Shown: positions 34,896 to 48,829, counted from the first letter of the stretch. The stretch is DNA of 64,000 bases from Datnioides undecimradiatus (GCA_008933995.1 WARS01000011.1:15564016-15628015); one strand, 5' to 3'. Notes: a model not told the origin generated them from the letters alone. Made by a program: numbers and translations.

Positions 34896-37590
34896 GAAAA
34901 TGCAGTGATTCAGATTTGGTTGACAGCCTTAAGGTTCAGGTGTTCACCACCTGAAACCCTGCTGAGGTGAACTCCTGAACTCCTAAAGACACAGCAACAT
35001 ACCTCGATGCTGTAGCCAGCTTACCAATGAATCTGATCTCTGTGCTGCTGAATGGTTGAAGCTTAACTGGTGGGTGAATGTCATCACATTATTGATTGAA
35101 ACTGGTTGGTTCAAGCTTATATCAGGCATACTGTAAGGCATATTTTGTGTTGCACAAAGAAAATATCTTATTTTGGTATGAGGAAATGGATTTTTTTGTT
35201 TTTATTTTGGTCCATATTGTTGAAAAGGTGCACAATGAAAATTGACTTATAATCCAAAAAGGTTGAAAAGCCATTTTTTCATTTCATCCTGACTTCAAAA
35301 CTAATCATTTATTGAGGAAACCTGAAGTAATTTCATTATTCTTTTGCATAAAACATCTATTTGAACTCATCAAGAGCTCAAAATGAAATACCAGTGTCAT
35401 GAATTTGAGCGTGTGGTAGATATAAGATCAAAGCTCAATGTAAACAGACATAATACATATTTAAAATGAATGAGCAGAAGCTGGAAATACAAACCAGTGA
35501 TTAGGTTAAATGTTAAAATTCAAAGGATAAGGGGCAGTCATGCAGTCATGACTGAACTAATGTGTTTTCAACTCCAAATGCATGGAGAGAACAGTTGCTG
35601 TGTATACATATCTGATGTGCGTGTAACCGCAGTTTGTAATTAAACCTTCCATATACTTTGTGAACCCCCGTCCGCCACCTACTCTCTGATGCAAAGCTGA
35701 TTAGACTGCAGCCACACTTCCGTCTCCCTCCACTTTGACCTGCCATAAGGTGCTAATTATAGGCTGACCTTGACAGTTCTGCTCTATGGTCAACTGCTGC
35801 CCTCCCACTCTCTGTGCAGTGCCCAGTCATTACGTAAGTAACTATCACTCTGAGTCAAAGGCACCCACACTCTGTCGTCCAACACTCATCAACCGGTAGA
35901 CTCCTGACAGCGGAAGGAGAGTGGGTGAGGAGCAGTTTGACATTTTGAGAAAGGCGCTGATGTGCTGTCTTGATAATCTCTTGACAAAAAAAACAGCTTG
36001 GCACAATGACAGCATATTGTCTTTATTATATAACATATAATAACATTACCTGTTATTACTTTAAAACTTTTAACTGTCAAAACTGTCACAGACAAACCAA
36101 TGGAAAAAGTCCCAGAGAGCGCAGCGGTGCCGTCTGTGGCACTATATACAGCATCACTGTTTATAATTATACATCTATGCATGCATGTGGAGCCACTGCA
36201 GAGGCGTTGAGCTGGTACCTACACACCCATGACCTGGATTTGTAACAAAAAAAAAAAAATGCCAAGCATGATGAACAGTGCAGATCTGTGTCTTTGCTGA
36301 AAACATTTAAGAGAGCACCACATAGAGAAAAGCCTTTATTCAGTCCTTTAGGATGCGTCTCGATTCACTTAAAAGGTAAAGATTTATAGCTTTGCTGGAA
36401 ACATTTGGGACTTGAGTGTTGTGAAGCCGCCCCCTGGCCTTCGGTGCACAGACAGAACAGTGGTGTCAATGTTCAGTCTCTGCAAGATAGCAAAACGTGT
36501 ATTCATTCAACATCAAGCGACTCCTTTGAGGGAAACTCTAACCTAAAAAGACTAGAAGAAACCTTTTATAGGTTGTGGTAAAATTATATAGTGTCTACAA
36601 TGTTTGTGATATTAACATTACATGTGGAGTGAAAGGAAAATCTAAATCATCATATTTGAATAAGTTATTACTTCAAAAATCAAAGACCCGCCATGAAAGA
36701 GCTTCCAGTCCCACAAACTTGCACCCGTGTTCAAAGTTAACAGGGGGAAATCCACCGTTTCAAAGGCCAACAGAAAGGAATCACTGAAGTAGGAGAAGAA
36801 GTGTGAAAGGGACTGGGTGAACAATAACTGATGAGAACGGCACAATCAGGGAAATTAATGTGTTATATTCAGATGAATTTCCAAGAGTTTGACTGTCAAA
36901 CTCTGCCCCAGTCTCCGCTTGAAATAAACGTTCAAACGAAAAATACGTCGGAAGTCAAACATCTGATTTTTCTTCGAGGGGGAAAGAAGAGAGGACTCCT
37001 TCATCCATGTTGCTTCTGCCAGACTGGCATGAGTCTGACTTGTTCACCACCACATGATGACTAAACTAAAATTAAAGTGGCACTGATCACATGCAGCTCG
37101 CCACATCTGTCTGAAGACTCCGCGACTAACTGTAGACCACTGGAGCCGGAGTGGAGCCCTCCCCAGACAGAGCTGCCCCGGGGCAAATGCGCTTCATGTT
37201 CCACCAGCTTCCCCAAAACAGTAATTTTGTTTCTTTGAGGTTGCTTCAGCAGACGGACTTAAAAGACATTGGCCATGAAGTATCAAAGGACAGTTTCAGT
37301 TGCTCTGATTTTTATTTTTTCTGTGACATAAAGGGAATAAAGATCTTAAAATATGTCATAATATAAAAATAACAGTATACATCTAGTGCTTCCTCACAAG
37401 CCTAAAAAGCTTCTTTCAGCAGACCGTATGTGTGCATTTAAGGTGTGCTCAGACTGAAACGTGCACTTCTTTATCATGTTTGACTTTGTCTGATTGTCAG
37501 ATTTCTGTCTGCTGAGGGATTAGCTGAAGGAAAACATTTGTTTTGAATCAAGTGGCCACTAAAACAGTAGTTTTAAGCTGCTAGCATCAC
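34896..37590. other. Non-coding DNA
   Basis: AT-rich and mostly unique, with an A14 run at 36246-36259. Frames at 35546-37366 are all under 100 codons and unrecognised. No repeat family identified. Confidence 0.5.
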
Positions 37591-37910
37591 TCAACCTTTG
37601 TCCCCCTCTCATTAAAATCATTTGCTGAATTTGGGGCTATAAAAGCAAATGCTGCAATTGCTGGCATGAGGCTTCAATTAGAGTTACGACCAGAGGTGGG
37701 GGCTATCTGGGGGATTTTTCCAGATCTGTGTCTGTGCGTGTGTGTGTTCAGTATGCACTAAAACTGGATGCACTGCAATATGTCTCCCATGATTTATTAT
37801 GTCTTTAAAACTCCTATGTTCATCTGTGACAGACTGTCGGAGAAATATGATTAATCTCTTTCGATAAGGGCAATTGATCGTGTAGCAGCTTGATATTCCT
37901 CTCCTCTTTT
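37591..37910. promoter_or_regulatory. Candidate conserved non-coding block
   Basis: CTCATTAAAATCATTTGCTG, AAGCAAATGCTGCAATTGCTGG and GCTTCAATTAGAG (37608-37683) are followed by ATATGATTAATCTC near 37846. The sequence is high-complexity and free of repeats. GGCTATAAAAGC at 37636-37647 is TATA-like. A possible acceptor CTTTTCACCTGCAG ends near 37920, but the frame after it closes in 16 codons. Confidence 0.2.
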
Positions 37911-39804
37911 CACCTGCAGACGACCTGCGAGTCGTGGCTTCGGGCTGTTTTCTGTTTCGTTACCGAGTAGATTTTAAGCGCCTGAATGGTAAATCCATAA
38001 TCAAAATGTGCATATGCATATACTTTTTGGCATGTACGCAGTAGTAAAAAAGTCTGATTTGGGCTTGACTGCATAATATCCTGACGAGTGCTCTCAGGTT
38101 TATCTTTTGGATTTAGTAATACACATTATAATTAACTGGTGACTCAGTCTGCTGCTGTTGCTGAGGCTTTTTTTTTTCTTTTTCTGTAAAGGAAATGTTT
38201 GCCGCCTGCGCCATCCGTATCACTTTCAATAGCCAGTCAGCGTTTGCTTGTTGTCTGCACATCCTAACGCTACAATGCAGTTTTGAATTTTGTTTAAATC
38301 CCTTCATCAATATTTAAAACACTTGCTGAAATCACAGCAATCGCACATCTATTACTTAAGGTGTTGGTGAACGATATAAAAAACAGTTTTAAATGTTGTG
38401 TTCATCTGCAGCGCCTGTGCACGGTAAGGACAAACTACTGCCTGCACTGGCATGAATGTAAATCTTGATGGTTGCAATGCTTGTCGACACTGGGCCTGAA
38501 AAACAGATAGCTGTACACTTTGGGTGGTAATTTGAACTAAATAGTATTCGTCAAGTCAAGAGACTGATAGATGATTTGGAGAAGTGATATAAAACTGCAT
38601 TTTGCTCCATTGGCACATTGCAAACGCATGAATTGGGAAACATTTATAAAATTACTTTGCACATGCTGGTTGAAAACACAAGTAACGTTGTCGTAAAGGG
38701 GTGGAAAAAGAGTTTCATGTAACTTTAGATGAATCGTATTTGAATGATGGCCGTCAGCAATATCAGATTTTTAATGTGATGCACTGCACAGTTCCAAACA
38801 TCTCTCAGTTCATATCGAGAGCAGCTGTATCACCTGAGGCCCTACAAGAATAAACACAGTCCCAGTCTCCTGTTGGCTCCAGGATATTGAACCGCATCCA
38901 ACATGCACAAGGAGCTGAAGAGCGACTGGAGAAGAATAAAGTGAGGACGGATATACATACGGGTTAGATAAGACAGTGAGGGAAGTAAAGAGTGGTGAGA
39001 GAGAAACGACTGATCAAAACAATGCTCTTTGTTTAATGGTTATTTGAATGGAGACAGATATCTGAACACAGATAATTCAGCAAATATCCCGATGCCATAA
39101 AACATGAGGTTTCTAACAGTTAGGCTGCAGTGTTTGTCCCTAATGGGCTTTTGTTATAAATCAGATCAGGGAGGGATGAGGGACCGTTACATAAGTACAT
39201 GACTGGTGGCCTCAGCTTCGTCAATTTATACTTTAAGTTGTCCACATTATGATTAATTCGGAGTTGGATGAGACAGACTGCCCATTCATTGACCTGCCGT
39301 GCAATGCTTGGACGCATATTTTATTCAGCTGTTCAGTCACCGAAGCAAAATACGGCAGGGGTTTCACCGGGTCACCGACAGTCTCAGGAGCCTGGTTGTG
39401 TAAACATTTACGGATGAGATTAATGTTGGCAGATTAATGACTCCGTCAAAACCTAAACAGTTATTTTTCTGTGGGAAGCTGGCATGGAAGTTTTTATGAT
39501 CTCGGAAGATTTGATTTTTGGCAGTGTTTGCTGAGGAAAAAAACATATAAATCAGCACAAAAAGATCCTATCTACTGAACTTAAATGTGTATAAATTTGC
39601 TTTGATACCGTCCTCTTAAATAACATTGGATTCGCTGTGTATACAAGATGTTTGACCCCTGAAACCTCAAGAAAAGGGATTCGTAGTTTACTCCAGAGGC
39701 TTAAAATATTATCTTTACCCAAGCAGGAAGTTATGGCAGTTCCACTGAAACAGCATCTGGTTCCCAATATCATTTTGACAGACTGATGATGTGGTATTCA
39801 TAGT
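37911..39804. other. Unique non-coding DNA
   Basis: A T-rich run lies near 38168-38182. Frames are short and unrecognised. Nothing else was seen. Confidence 0.5.
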
Positions 39805-39918
39805 GAAAGGAATAGTTCCACATTTTGGGAATTTCATGTGTTTGCTTGCTTGCAATGAGAAGATTACGTGGCTGGAGCCAGCAGTTGGTTAGCTTAGCGT
39901 AGCAAAAGACAGGAAGAA
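39805..39918. mobile_element. Fragment of a dispersed teleost repeat
   Basis: GAAAGGAATAGTTCCACATTTTGGGAA is followed by TTGCTTGCTTGCAATGAGAAGAT, then GGCTGGAGCCAGCAGTTGGTTAGCTTAGC and AAAAGACAGGAA. The order matches a short non-coding repeat widespread in percomorph fish (AGTTCGACATTTTGGGAAA ... GCCAGCAGCTGGTTAGCTTAGC). The middle portion of the usual pattern is missing, so this is an internally deleted copy. Confidence 0.7.
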
Positions 39919-40892
39919 AGCAAATGAAGGTCCATGAAAAGACCTTCAAAACATGCTGAAGAGACGACCCGGCCAAGACATTAGATAACCGGTTTTGTGA
40001 AGGGATTTTTCGTTCCATCACGCTGACGAGTCACTCCACTCATTCATCAACGGTGATTCACACAACAATGCGGCTTTCCCAGAAAGAAAACTGAAAGAGA
40101 AACAATCTGTTCACAAAAGAAAACCCTGTCTCTAACTTCACTTTCTGTATCCTTACACTTGTGTGGTGATGTGTGGTGACTCTGACCACAGCGTCAGAAA
40201 ACAGGAATCTGGCATTATTGCACAACAACATGACATACAGGTCAAGTTTTCTTTGACCGGATTCCAGCACAAACCAGATCACCATACTGTACATAAGTAC
40301 ATAATCCTCCCATGTATGAGGCCTTAACTCCTGACTTAAAGTATAATTATGCTCAGATCTTTGGGCTACAGTTAATCGTCAATCTGCGTTGGACCGTGCA
40401 TTCCAGGATTCATTTTTGACACTGCCTTGTAATTTATTTCTTGCAGTGCATTTACCAGAAGTCCCTTTTGACAATGCCCAGAGAGCTTAAAATAAACACG
40501 GACCCCAATAGTTGTGGAGGAAATAATGAGCCCCTGTGCTTCAGTAAAACTGGTAATATCACACTGTGAAAATGCATTGACAAGTAAATGTAAAAAGGAA
40601 TTACGATTACTTAAAGAAAAGAAGAAGCACCTAATGTTAAAAAAATGGTCCCTGCGACTGTTAAATTAATACACATTATATCATTAGATCATCAACCGAC
40701 AGCCAAAAATGGAAATCATTAGAAAATATATTTGAATTTTGAAAATAATTAAAAGAAAATGCAAGGCAAATCTTTACATTTGTAAAAAAAATGTTTTTGC
40801 ATGGAATGATATCGATTATCACAAAATATCAACTTTATACAACAAGATATTATATTTTATAAACACATCATACGTTTTAGGTGCAAAATTCT
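39919..40892. other. AT-rich non-coding DNA
   Basis: Frames at 39770-40294 (-) carry no motif. From 40600 to 40890 the sequence is very AT-rich with A runs. No gene recognised. Confidence 0.5.
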
Positions 40893-41002
40893 TGATTAAC
40901 TATTAAATCTAAAGCTTTCTTATAATTGTATTACAGTGAAAAGTGCAATAGTTTCCTCTGAAGTACCTTGAATTTGAACTTAAAGTGCTTGAGTGAATGT
41001 AG
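40893..41002. mobile_element. Relic of an AGTACTT-rich fish MITE-like repeat
   Basis: The series TTGATTAACTATTAAATCTAAAGCT, AAGTGCAATAGTTTCCTCTGAAG and TACCTTGAATTTGAACTTAAAGTGCTTGAGTGAATGTAG parallels a common fish repeat (AACTAGTAACTAAAGCT ... AAAGTACAATATTTCCCTCTGAAATG ... TACTTAAGTACAGTACTTGAGTAAATGTA). It is strongly diverged. A second relic in the opposite orientation lies at 61558-61684. Confidence 0.5.
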
Positions 41003-43800
41003 AAACAGAAAATGCTCTCGCAACTTTCATATCAGGTCCAAAGTACATAGTGTGCGTGAATTACACTGCAGGATTACTGTTGTTGTTAATTTAAGCCTTG
41101 AAAAGCACAGCGGGTTGCGCGAATGACTTATTTTGTCACTTGAATTACGCAACCAAATCACATGTGCTGTTTCAGTGACGTGCTCAGTGTGCAGAACTTG
41201 CCCAGACATGCCTGCAGTCAGCGTGGATGGACAGAGAAATACCAGAAACAACAATAAAGGGTTCTTTTAAAAAAAGCCTGAAACAGCAAGAGACAAGTGA
41301 GTCACACCCTTAACTCGTAAACTGCATACTGTACAACTGGTCTGTCGGGGCTGCGCGTGGAGAATGGTGCACCCCCGTCGTCACCCTGAGGGATGTTGCT
41401 ACTGACTGTTGACTTTACAAGTAGCATTCACTCAGTCCTGACACTGTAACCTGACGTTTTGACGGGTCAGAAAAGTGGTTACGCTGTAGACGTCAAGGAA
41501 ACGCAGAGTAAAGTCTCTCTCTGATGGTTCACTGACAATGCAGCAGCACAGCTTAATGCCTTTAGTCTCTGAAACCATTCACAGAAATAACATTTGGATG
41601 GTTTTGTCATTAATTTCCCAATACTGTAAACTTAAATTCGCTTATAAAGGGACAGTGCACATAAAATACAATCAAAGAGGGTTAGAGCTGATGAAACTTT
41701 GTACGTTTTAACTATTTTAGACATTTATTTATTTTACATGCTCATATACAGCAGTTTCCACAGTAAGTAGTCCTGACATAACCTGACTTCACAGGACACT
41801 TGTGTCAACATCAGGCACACTGTAGTACTTAGGGCTAATTATTGACAGTTCTGGGTTCTCCTTAGTGACGCTTGATGACAGAAGCAGCGCCTGATGCCTC
41901 TTTTTACATTACAATTAGGCACCTACTTAGAGCCTACCACAGGTAGTGACAGGTATCTCTCTATGTTTATCTATGCAGGAATGCCTGGATGCAGATGATA
42001 GACGTGATTACTTTCGCTACAAAGACAAAGGCGAAGTTGATTGACTCGTTTGTTTGACACAAAAGTGATGGCAGACATCTCGGCTGGAGACTACTCTCGG
42101 GTGTAAAACCTTTGCTGTCGCTGTCCAGACGACAACTTTCACATGCTAATCGATGCTAACGATAGGCAGAGTTTGGCTGGATGGGCAGCTCAAAGAGGAG
42201 TCTCCATTTTATCATTTTGGTCAGCCTAGGTACCTCTTTGCTGTTCAGGGGCAAATCTAAGACATTATGAGGGGTATTTCATGTATTCGTGTATTCTGCA
42301 AGGTGAATGTATTCTACACGGACTTTAACAGCAGCCAGCAGGTATCTTCAGAGAGAAACATGGCACAAATACAAAAGCCAACTCACTTGTTTTAGGTTTG
42401 CTTCAAAGGAAACTGGGGGTGGATTTGAGTCAGGTTCAAACTGTCTCATGCACTGTCAAATACACATCAGGCAGGACGGCATCATCACCACCCCGCTGTG
42501 AGAGTTACTCCACTATCATTGAGCACCACAGTTCGGCAAGGCCCGTTTGCATCAAACGTGCCCTGGTGTTTGAGAGGAGCAGGTCGAACAGTTTGACCAA
42601 TGAAATGCTGCTCAGGTTTTTCTGCTGCGGTTTTCATTTTCTTTACGAACTCCACTGAAACTGTGGCGATGTACGAGGTGCCTGCCACTTGTATTTAGCT
42701 TCATTTGGTTGTGCACTTCTGTATTGCCTTTTAAATAATGTAAGTGATCCAGTTTGGACAGAGGTGATCTCTGGAACGGCACAGAAACGCTGGTCTGGAC
42801 AGAGATAGTTTTAGTTTTAAAATGCTGGGTTTTTTTTACATGAACGGAGCCATAGATGTGGCCTGTACCCCACCTGGACCATTGTTATGTTGATTTTTCT
42901 GTGGTGTGAACAAAACCAGACTCACCAAATTTTGAAATGCCAAGTCTGGTCAGGCTTGTGAAGTGTGAACTGGCCCAAGAATCATCAGGACTGAATTGTA
43001 AAATGATTCCTGACCTACACTTGAATGACTCTGTGTTTTTACTGGCAGCAGTACTCCTCTAGACTTAGAAAACCTTCTGCACAGTCATGCACATTTCCTA
43101 GTCAAGCATCCCATCATCTCAGAGAATCAGAAAACAAATACAGGATTCGGTTCAGCTCAGTCACTCACTCCTCAGTGGTAGATGTTTTCCAGACTTCGGC
43201 TGAGCTCATGGGATGAAGTTGGGCTTTGTGAGGCCAGAGAAGAAGCTTTTCTCCATCCAATCTGTAACATTATGGATTCTAGCACCTACAGTGTTTTGGA
43301 TCTGAATAAGGACCAACTATACTCCACTCTAGCTCTAGAGCAGTATCTGAGGTGGTTAACGGCTTTGGGGACAGTCATGATTGTCCCCTGTCCAATGATG
43401 TCACCTGCAGGTGAAAGTGACACTAGTGTTTTTGTGATCTCCTTCTTTTCTTCCTGCGCCACCATTACATAATCCCCTCTGAATAAAGAGTAGCGGATAC
43501 TTACCTGCCTACTTTATTCAACATACATGGTGGCTTTATATCCCTTACCTGTGGTGAATAGTACTTAGTGCAGCAGGTTCTATTGTATGTGCAGATATAG
43601 AGAGGGAGGCCCAGGCCCCCCTTGGTGATCCGGTGTCCTCTCAGGTTTCCTTCAGGGAAGCCCTGGTATCTTTCCGTTTGGCAAACATTATGTGTGACTT
43701 CCTGTCCGTGGCAGGGATATGACTGGAGGATCTCTCCGGGGACAAGGTGACAATTGTTTTCCTCTTTAGTTTCTCTCTCTTTTCTTTTTGTTCGACTTTT
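41003..43800. other. Non-coding DNA
   Basis: The plus frame at 43182-43472 (96 codons) and the minus frame at 43501-43935 have no recognisable domain; the latter runs into the CA/GT-rich tract. The stretch 42500-43020 has repeat-like texture (GTGTGAACAAAACCAGACT, TGTGAAGTGTGAACTGG), but no ends were found. Confidence 0.4.
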
Positions 43801-43880
43801 CTTTTTTTTTTTTAACAAGGAGATGTGCAGATGTGTGTGTATGTGCATGTGCATGCGTGCATGTGTGTGTGCGTGCATGT
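43801..43880. repeat. T-run and alternating GTGCATGC tract
   Basis: A T run at about 43802-43813 is followed by GTGTGTATGTGCATGTGCATGCGTGCATGTGTGTG at 43833-43877. This is a long alternating purine-pyrimidine stretch with Z-DNA potential. Confidence 0.8.
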
Positions 43881-45373
43881 GAGAAAAATGGTGACAGATT
43901 AAGGTCCATTGTTGTTTTGCTGCTCTATAGCTCATGAGCTCTGCAGGTTCTTCTCATAGATGTGTATTGTAGTGCAACCTGTATCCATTTCTTACACCAA
44001 GGAGGAAATTAATAACAGTTCCTGTTCACTTTATAAATGTGTTAAAGTTCAGATGAGGTTGTTATGAGGCTTCAGCGGTCTGATTCAGACAAATACAGGA
44101 AATCATAAGGAGAGATTATGGTACTAAAAATAGTTTAAATTTGCATTAAGCCCACGGCTCTTTTACTGTACCTATGTGCATACGAATATTGTACTTCAAA
44201 AGCACAATACAGTCTCATAATGTACAACACATTCAGTTAGCACTGTGGTCATGTCAATGCCGGGTGAAATCCAACTCTGAGCTATAAATCAGAGGCACCC
44301 GCCAGTGTGCACTGCGATGCAGAAGCATAAATCCACTTTCAGGTAGAAGATAGCCTCATTTGTGGCCTCAACACACCAGATGTAACTCCGTGATTCTGTC
44401 ACCTGGCGTTTCTATCATGAAACCTGCTACCGGGTTGAATCTTCAAAGGTATTTTTGTGATCACGCAGATGTCTGCTTATGGATAAAACCCTTGTTTAAT
44501 AAATCCAGACTTTCCATATAGACTATGTGGCGACACTGGCCGTGGCAGGCCGAGGCGCAGTCTAAGGAAATGTTGGATTTACACGCTGGTGTTGCCCAGG
44601 GCAGACATTTTATCATTCAGGGAGGACAGGACACATCTGTGGGATCACAAAAATACCTCTGAATATGTATCTTCCTGCTGAATTATGAGTAAAAAGACTC
44701 CACAGAGTAACATTTGCACTGTTGAGGCCATAAATAGTACCAGGTGAAAGAGTACAATATTGTTTTCTTTCAATTTAAATGACTGCTTCCCATCTGAACC
44801 TATCTCGGCTACACCCTTCATTTGCCCATTAGCAGATATTTATGCATTTCAGTAACTCTGTTAAATGCACAGTATTGAATTTTATCCCAACATCAGTAAG
44901 TGAATACTTCCTTTGAAATGCATGTCAGAGTCCTTTCTGTCCCGCTCATTTTGTTTAGAAAAGGTTGTCATGTTTTCCTCAACCTGAGAAAGCCGAGCGC
45001 ATCCTCATGGGACTCTGGTAAAAGGTGAAACCCAATACGATGTCTAGTTAGTGTAGCGTAGGTTAAAGCATCCTCTTTTCAGAGCCAGGCGGAGAAAGAG
45101 GGAATGAGACAAATAGGTTCCCACCGGCAGAGAGAGGTCAGCTCTCCTGGGAAGCTTCTCCACTATTCTCTCAGAGGGGAGGTGTGCTAGAAAAGAGTAT
45201 TTGACTTGTGTCTAGAAGAAAAGGCTCCCACCCATAACTCTGCAATCTGCCTCCAACATGCACGCAACAACATGCACCACTCTTCGCACACATACGCACG
45301 CGCACACACTCTGCATTAACCTGCTAATGGATTGACCCTCTCTGCCCTGTCCCCCCTTTGTTTCGAGGCACAG
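43881..45373. other. Unique non-coding DNA
   Basis: Short frames only. A CACACGCACGC-like patch is at 45287-45309. No gene recognised. Confidence 0.5.
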
Positions 45374-45464
45374 ATCACGTTCCTCCAGCTCGATTGGAGA
45401 ACAGCAGGCGAGCTGCGTTCCCTCGCAGACGCGCAAACATACGCGTCGAAATGTTCAAGAAGAG
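45374..45464 (+). other. Candidate CpG-rich internal exon (91 nt)
   Basis: The segment is preceded by a pyrimidine-rich tract (CTCTCTGCCCTGTCCCCCCT) and CAG at 45371-45373, and followed by AG/GTGAGC at 45464/45465, so both splice sites are good. It is open in one frame (ITFLQLDWRTAGELRSLADA...) and holds 10 CG dinucleotides in 91 bases, far above the surrounding DNA. The residues match no family I know. CpG richness could equally mark a small regulatory element. Confidence 0.2.
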
Positions 45465-47691
45465 GTGAGCAACCTTTCATATGCATTGTGTCGTATGGAG
45501 GGAGGCCTGTGGTCTCACACAGAAACAGCAGCTGTGGTTTTGCTTGATTTGACTTGGCATCTTTGCGTGTTTGCCTGCTGCACACTTTTTGCATTTGAAA
45601 GGCATTTCTCGTCATTACTATGCATAAACAAGATTGTTTCCTGGCTCCTTCATTTCTGCATGTCATCACACAAACATTCTCAGGAAATGAAACCAAAAGC
45701 AGACAGCAGTCATCTTTAATGAGGAAGCAAGAAGCACGGTTAGTGTAGTTCTGCTGAAACTCAATACCTGATGTAATACATACTGTAATACCTAAAATCT
45801 GAACTGGGACTTCCCATAAACTGAAAATCTAAGAACCTACCGAGGCCTTGGTGGTGGTTCTTCTGCGTATTTCACTGCATTTTACAAACCCAAACGAATA
45901 TCTTCTTCTTCTTTTTTGAGGTTTTAGCTGACGTCCTTGATGTTGCATTAAAGCCACAAACCGGATCTATGTCACTTAAAAACCAAAGGGGTGTTTGGTA
46001 GGCATGCGAAGTAAGCAGCTGCTTTTCACAGACATCAGTGCTTGAAGTGGTGCTGCGTTTGCACAAGCCCGACAGCGCCCCCAGTCTTACCGCCATTTAG
46101 TGTCAGCTTTCTCCACTATATGCAGTACGACCCTTCCTTTATTCATTATATTTTAGTTGTTTCTTCCCTACACTATTGTTCTTCGTATCCTGTCCCACTC
46201 CCTAGACCCAGACCTTCTGTTTGCTCTTGTTGTGTTGACACATCTGCTTGTTCAGTCACAGCCAAAAGTGTTGCCGGCGAACCCTTAAAGTACCTGGAAC
46301 TTTTTGCATTCACTTTCTGAGTAGAGCTAAAATGTAGTTCCAGGAACCCGTCCCAAAGTGCGCAAAGCAGTGGAAAGCAGAACCTGCGACGATGGTTACA
46401 TGATGCGTTTTCTTTTCTTTAGCTCTATGGCTCTGAGTGCACCGTTGAGTGAATGGATGTTAATTTTCAGCTTGAACCCAAACTGGCAGGTTTGAGCTGG
46501 TTTAACGGTTGCCTTTGGGCTTGAATCAGATGGGGTATTATTTTATTAAATTCATGCATTCAGGTTAATTAGATGCTAAAGTTGTTTGGTATCAAGTCAG
46601 GTTAGAACTAAAACCATGTTGGCTCAAGTGGGAACAAGTTTGAAATCTATGCGACCTTTACGTAGCTTAAAAAAATCATAAGAATGATGGTATAGTCGGT
46701 TTATGCTTGGATAAACAGCGGGTGAAGGCATTGCGATCAAATGGTTTAACTAAATGTGAGTTTTTTATTTGATGTGAAGTCACAAAATGGTTTTCCAAGG
46801 TTCAGATGTATGTCAGTACCAGCATTGTTCCTAGACAATACCATTTTTTGTGTTTCTAATCCTTTTGGAAAGTAATCTGTTACTCTTGAACCTCTTTGTG
46901 TGATTCAGGATCCAGGCCGTCTTCTCATTGATCTTAGCTCCCTCGCCGTGACCTTTCATTTTGAACAGATAATCCCTCTGTCCACAGACATGTGCGATGT
47001 TTGCGTGTGTGACGAACGCCCTTGATCCGCCGGGCTGAAGGATTCTGTGACAAACATGCTACCTCACACCAGCGTCTGACTCGACACAACCGCTTCAAAG
47101 AGATCTGGTAGACGACTAGAGTTTCACATTTATCCGTCTTGTTTGGGCTTCAGCCCAGGAGTTGTATGTCTGTGTTTAAATGTATTTGAGCAGGACTGTT
47201 TGTGTGCGTGTGAGTGTTTGTGAGTCTCGACATGACGGGTACCATTCGGTGTGCAGCCTGTGAATTGCTTAAAGCTTCCAGTGAATGCCAAAAGCCTGGT
47301 TTTCTGCAACCGTGTTGGAGAGGCCTTGTTGAATTTAAAGCAGCAGAAACGTTGGATCATCATATAAAATGATGTATTAACTAGCGTAGCTCTGTCAACA
47401 TCTACATCGTGTGGGTCTTGTTCCAAAGCCGCCTGTCTAATAAAATTGTAGTTTACAAGCAGGAACGCTCGTTATTCCCGCTCACTGGTGATCCATAGTA
47501 TTAATAACTCCTGTCACTACAGTGAAAATGGGTAAAATTAAAAATATAACAGTTGCCTTCACAGTTGCCTCACATTGTAATGTCACTGCAACACTTATAA
47601 TATCTCAAAATTGATGCAGACACATTAATGTTAATTTCTCTTGTACCTACCAATTACTGCTTATAAAACAACATCAAAGCAGTTTATTAGT
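45465..47691. other. Non-coding DNA
   Basis: The minus frame at 45316-45696 runs antisense over the candidate exon and continues past it, with no family resemblance. The rest is unique sequence without repeats or recognisable genes. Confidence 0.45.
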
Positions 47692-47715
47692 TTTATTATT
47701 ATTATTATTATTATT
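47692..47715. repeat. (TTA)n trinucleotide repeat
   Basis: About eight perfect TTA/ATT units, then a T run. Confidence 0.93.
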
Positions 47716-48787
47716 TTTAGAGAAGTAATAGTAACTATAATAAAGTGTAACTTTACTAATTTTCAGTTCTATCTCTGTCCATAACATAGCTCCTCCTCAT
47801 GTAACTCTAAAGGTCACAAGTGAAAACATCTTCAGTCTTTGTGTTCAGATGTTCTTCAACATGACAGTGAACATTTACCTGCTTAGTCACTGAGCATTAG
47901 CCAAATGCTTAAGGTGGCATGTAAATGCATCAAGGAATGTCTTGTCCAAACACTGGCTGCGTTCACACTGAACTGCTCTTTACCGCTGCTGAACAGATCC
48001 GTTTTCAGATCATTTGAACCAGGATTGCGTGATGCCTCTCTGTTTGATGACAGCAGGCTGTTTGTGACTTTACTTTTTGCTGTCAGATGACACTACATCA
48101 TAATTTGTTTTCGAAAAGACAGATTCCTTTGCCTCAATCTTCCTCTTCATGATCTGTTTTCTAATAAATTAAGTTAATCAATTAAGTTATTTGTCTTTTT
48201 TCTGTAGTTGTGACCTCCTCCCATCAATGCTAACTGCAGCAACACCAACGTACACATGCAGGGTTATGCCAGGTTTCTGTGGTGAATGACATAAAGTGTG
48301 GTTATCCACATTAAGCCCTGTTGTTACAGGAGTGCAGTTTGCCACCTTATGGTCTAATCAGTCTGTGTGCAAAGTTAACATTGAAATACGTATTCTGCCT
48401 TTCTCTCAGAGTATACAACAATCGGGCGTCAAATACTTTTGGGACTGCAGTGTGAACTTGGGGTCAAAGACAGTATGCCTTGCCTGACACAGATACAACT
48501 GCACGTTACCTCACAGAGGATTTATAACATAAACCATGTGTCTTTAGCTGTTGCTCAGATTATATGAGGAGGAGGAAACCAACCTCCGATTTTATGGTAT
48601 GTTTGTCTTCTTGTACTTCACAATTTATGCTGATCTGTGTTAGCTGGAGAATAAATGTTTGTCACTGTCTTTGTCTGTTTATAACAGACCGAAAGGGGGA
48701 GGGATGTGTGTGTGAGTGTGTGTTTGTGATGGTGATGGGGGGTGCAAGTGGATGAAATGTGATCCCATTAAGCAGCAACCCCCTGTA
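47716..48787. other. Unique non-coding DNA
   Basis: Frames are about 60 codons and unrecognised. A GTGTGTGAGTGTGTG patch is at 48703-48727. Confidence 0.5.
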
Positions 48788-48802
48788 CCCCCCCCCCCCC
48801 CC
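48788..48802. repeat. C15 homopolymer
   Basis: Fifteen consecutive C following CCCTGTA. Confidence 0.9.
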
Positions 48803-48829
48803 GAAACCCCAAGGCCATTATAACTCTCT

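Noticed and set aside
43182-43472. 96-codon plus-strand frame with mixed composition
   Set aside because: No family resemblance and no convincing flanking splice sites.
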